A stretch of 31,361 nucleotides of DNA, taken from the NCBI GenBank assembly GCA_035697245.1, contig DASSDH010000140.1, positions 1-31,361 of the forward strand, read 5' to 3'. The notes beneath the pieces were generated by a model. That model was not told the origin of the DNA. It saw only the letters and a list, made by a program, of their open reading frames with translations, and did no database searches. The DNA comes from JACVRX01 sp035697245. Lineage in GTDB: Bacteria > Actinomycetota > Actinomycetes > Jiangellales > Jiangellaceae. The position numbers and the translations under genes are program-made. Shown piece by piece: positions 30,899 through 31,361 of this stretch (position 1 is its first letter; each line of letters opens with the position of its first letter).

Positions 30899-30963
30899 GT
30901 TTACACCGCACGCTGATCCGCAGTACTTTGATCATCACCTGCCGTGCGGTCCGGGAGGCGCAA

Positions 30964-31361
30964 ATGCCACGTTTTACCAGAGAGCATTTGTTCCACATTC
31001 GTCCTGTCGGCTCGCTGGTCGAGGAGACGCACGAATCCGGTCACGAGTTGAAACGGGCGGTTGGTCCGTGGAGCCTCATGGCGCTCGGGGTTGGTGCCAT
31101 CGTCGGCACCGGCATCTTCGTGGTCGTCGGCGAGGGCCTCGCGCGCGCGGGTCCGGCGGTGATCATCTCGTTCATGGTGGCCGCCGTCGTCTGCCTGTTC
31201 TCGGCCCTCTCCTACGCCGAGCTAGCCTCGTCGATCCCGGTCGCCGGAAGCGCTTACACATACGCCTACGCGACGCTTGGTGAGATCGTCGCGTGGGTCA
31301 TCGGATGGGACCTCATTCTCGAGTACGGCGTGTCCGTGGCCGCGATCGCGGTCGGCTGGGG
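30964..31361 (+). CDS. APC-superfamily cationic amino-acid permease (3' end cut by window)
   Basis: The first 132 residues of a membrane transporter are visible. A cytosolic N-terminus (PRFTREHLFHIRPVGSLVEE, then HELKRAVGPWSL) precedes the first helix, whose unwound substrate-binding motif is GAIVGTGIFVVVG. Helix 2 is AVIISFMVAAVVCLFSAL, followed by YAELASSIPVAGSAYTYAY, and a further helix begins at EIVAWVIGWDLILEY. This is the pattern of CAT-type (YfnA-like) amino-acid/proton symporters. The ATG at 30964 has GGGAGG about five bases upstream. The reading frame runs off the right edge without a stop; full members have about 450-500 residues. Substrate probably a cationic or branched amino acid, not determinable here. 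Confidence 0.9.
   Translation, partial: MPRFTREHLFHIRPVGSLVEETHESGHELKRAVGPWSLMALGVGAIVGTGIFVVVGEGLARAGPAVIISFMVAAVVCLFSALSYAELASSIPVAGSAYTYAYATLGEIVAWVIGWDLILEYGVSVAAIAVGW

Overview
The window is about 31 kb of high-GC DNA with dense, often overlapping genes, GTG and TTG starts, actinobacterial-type families and a SigB/SigF-like promoter. It looks like the chromosome of a soil-type actinomycete (Actinomycetota); I cannot name the genus from sequence alone. No rRNA, tRNA, insertion sequence, prophage or CRISPR array was seen. Both edges cut a gene: an aldehyde dehydrogenase at the left and an amino-acid permease at the right.

Region 1 (2-10054, all + strand) is one tightly packed nine-gene sugar/cyclitol catabolic operon. 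Its order is aldehyde dehydrogenase, IolD, HpcH/HpaI-type aldolase, Gfo/Idh/MocA dehydrogenase, D-2-hydroxyacid dehydrogenase, short-chain dehydrogenase, IolG-like dehydrogenase, IolE and a third Gfo/Idh/MocA dehydrogenase. IolG, IolE and IolD are the first three steps of inositol catabolism. The usual following genes (iolB isomerase, iolC kinase, iolJ aldolase) are not in the visible part. An aldehyde dehydrogenase, a 2-oxo-acid aldolase and a 2-hydroxyacid dehydrogenase occupy the cluster instead. This suggests, as inference only, a non-phosphorylating oxidative branch from 5-deoxyglucuronate to hydroxypyruvate plus malonate semialdehyde. This is the most interesting system in the window.

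Region 2 (10071-17249) is a mixed neighbourhood with signs of decay. It holds a short-chain dehydrogenase, a two-domain methyltransferase, an AlkZ-like winged-helix protein, a HIT-like protein and an ArsR/SRPBCC pair. A VOC gene has an internal deletion and frameshift. The ArsR gene has no in-frame start codon. An NmrA-like gene has a one-base frameshift. An FtsX-type permease survives only as its C-terminus. A SnoaL/NTF2-like protein follows.

Region 3 (17354-20166) is a NarL/DesR-type response regulator and sensor kinase, divergent from a six-helix membrane protein. The gap between them carries repeated CGCTGA motifs. Region 4 (20170-25443) holds a small protein and a cupin gene divergent from an HxlR regulator. 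The regulator is coupled to a bicovalent-flavin (berberine-bridge type) oxidase, followed by DUF1801, a poly-gamma-glutamate hydrolase-like protein, dodecin, an orphan signal-peptide ORF and a conserved hypothetical gene.

Region 5 (25451-31361) has an envelope and redox/stress flavour. It contains a two-helix potassium channel divergent from a YihY/BrkB membrane protein, a hemerythrin-Rho_N fusion behind a SigB/SigF-like promoter, a PYROXD2-like FAD oxidoreductase, a ferredoxin-NADP reductase of the thioredoxin-reductase-like type that appears leaderless, and the start of a cationic amino-acid permease behind a tandem 23-bp repeat.
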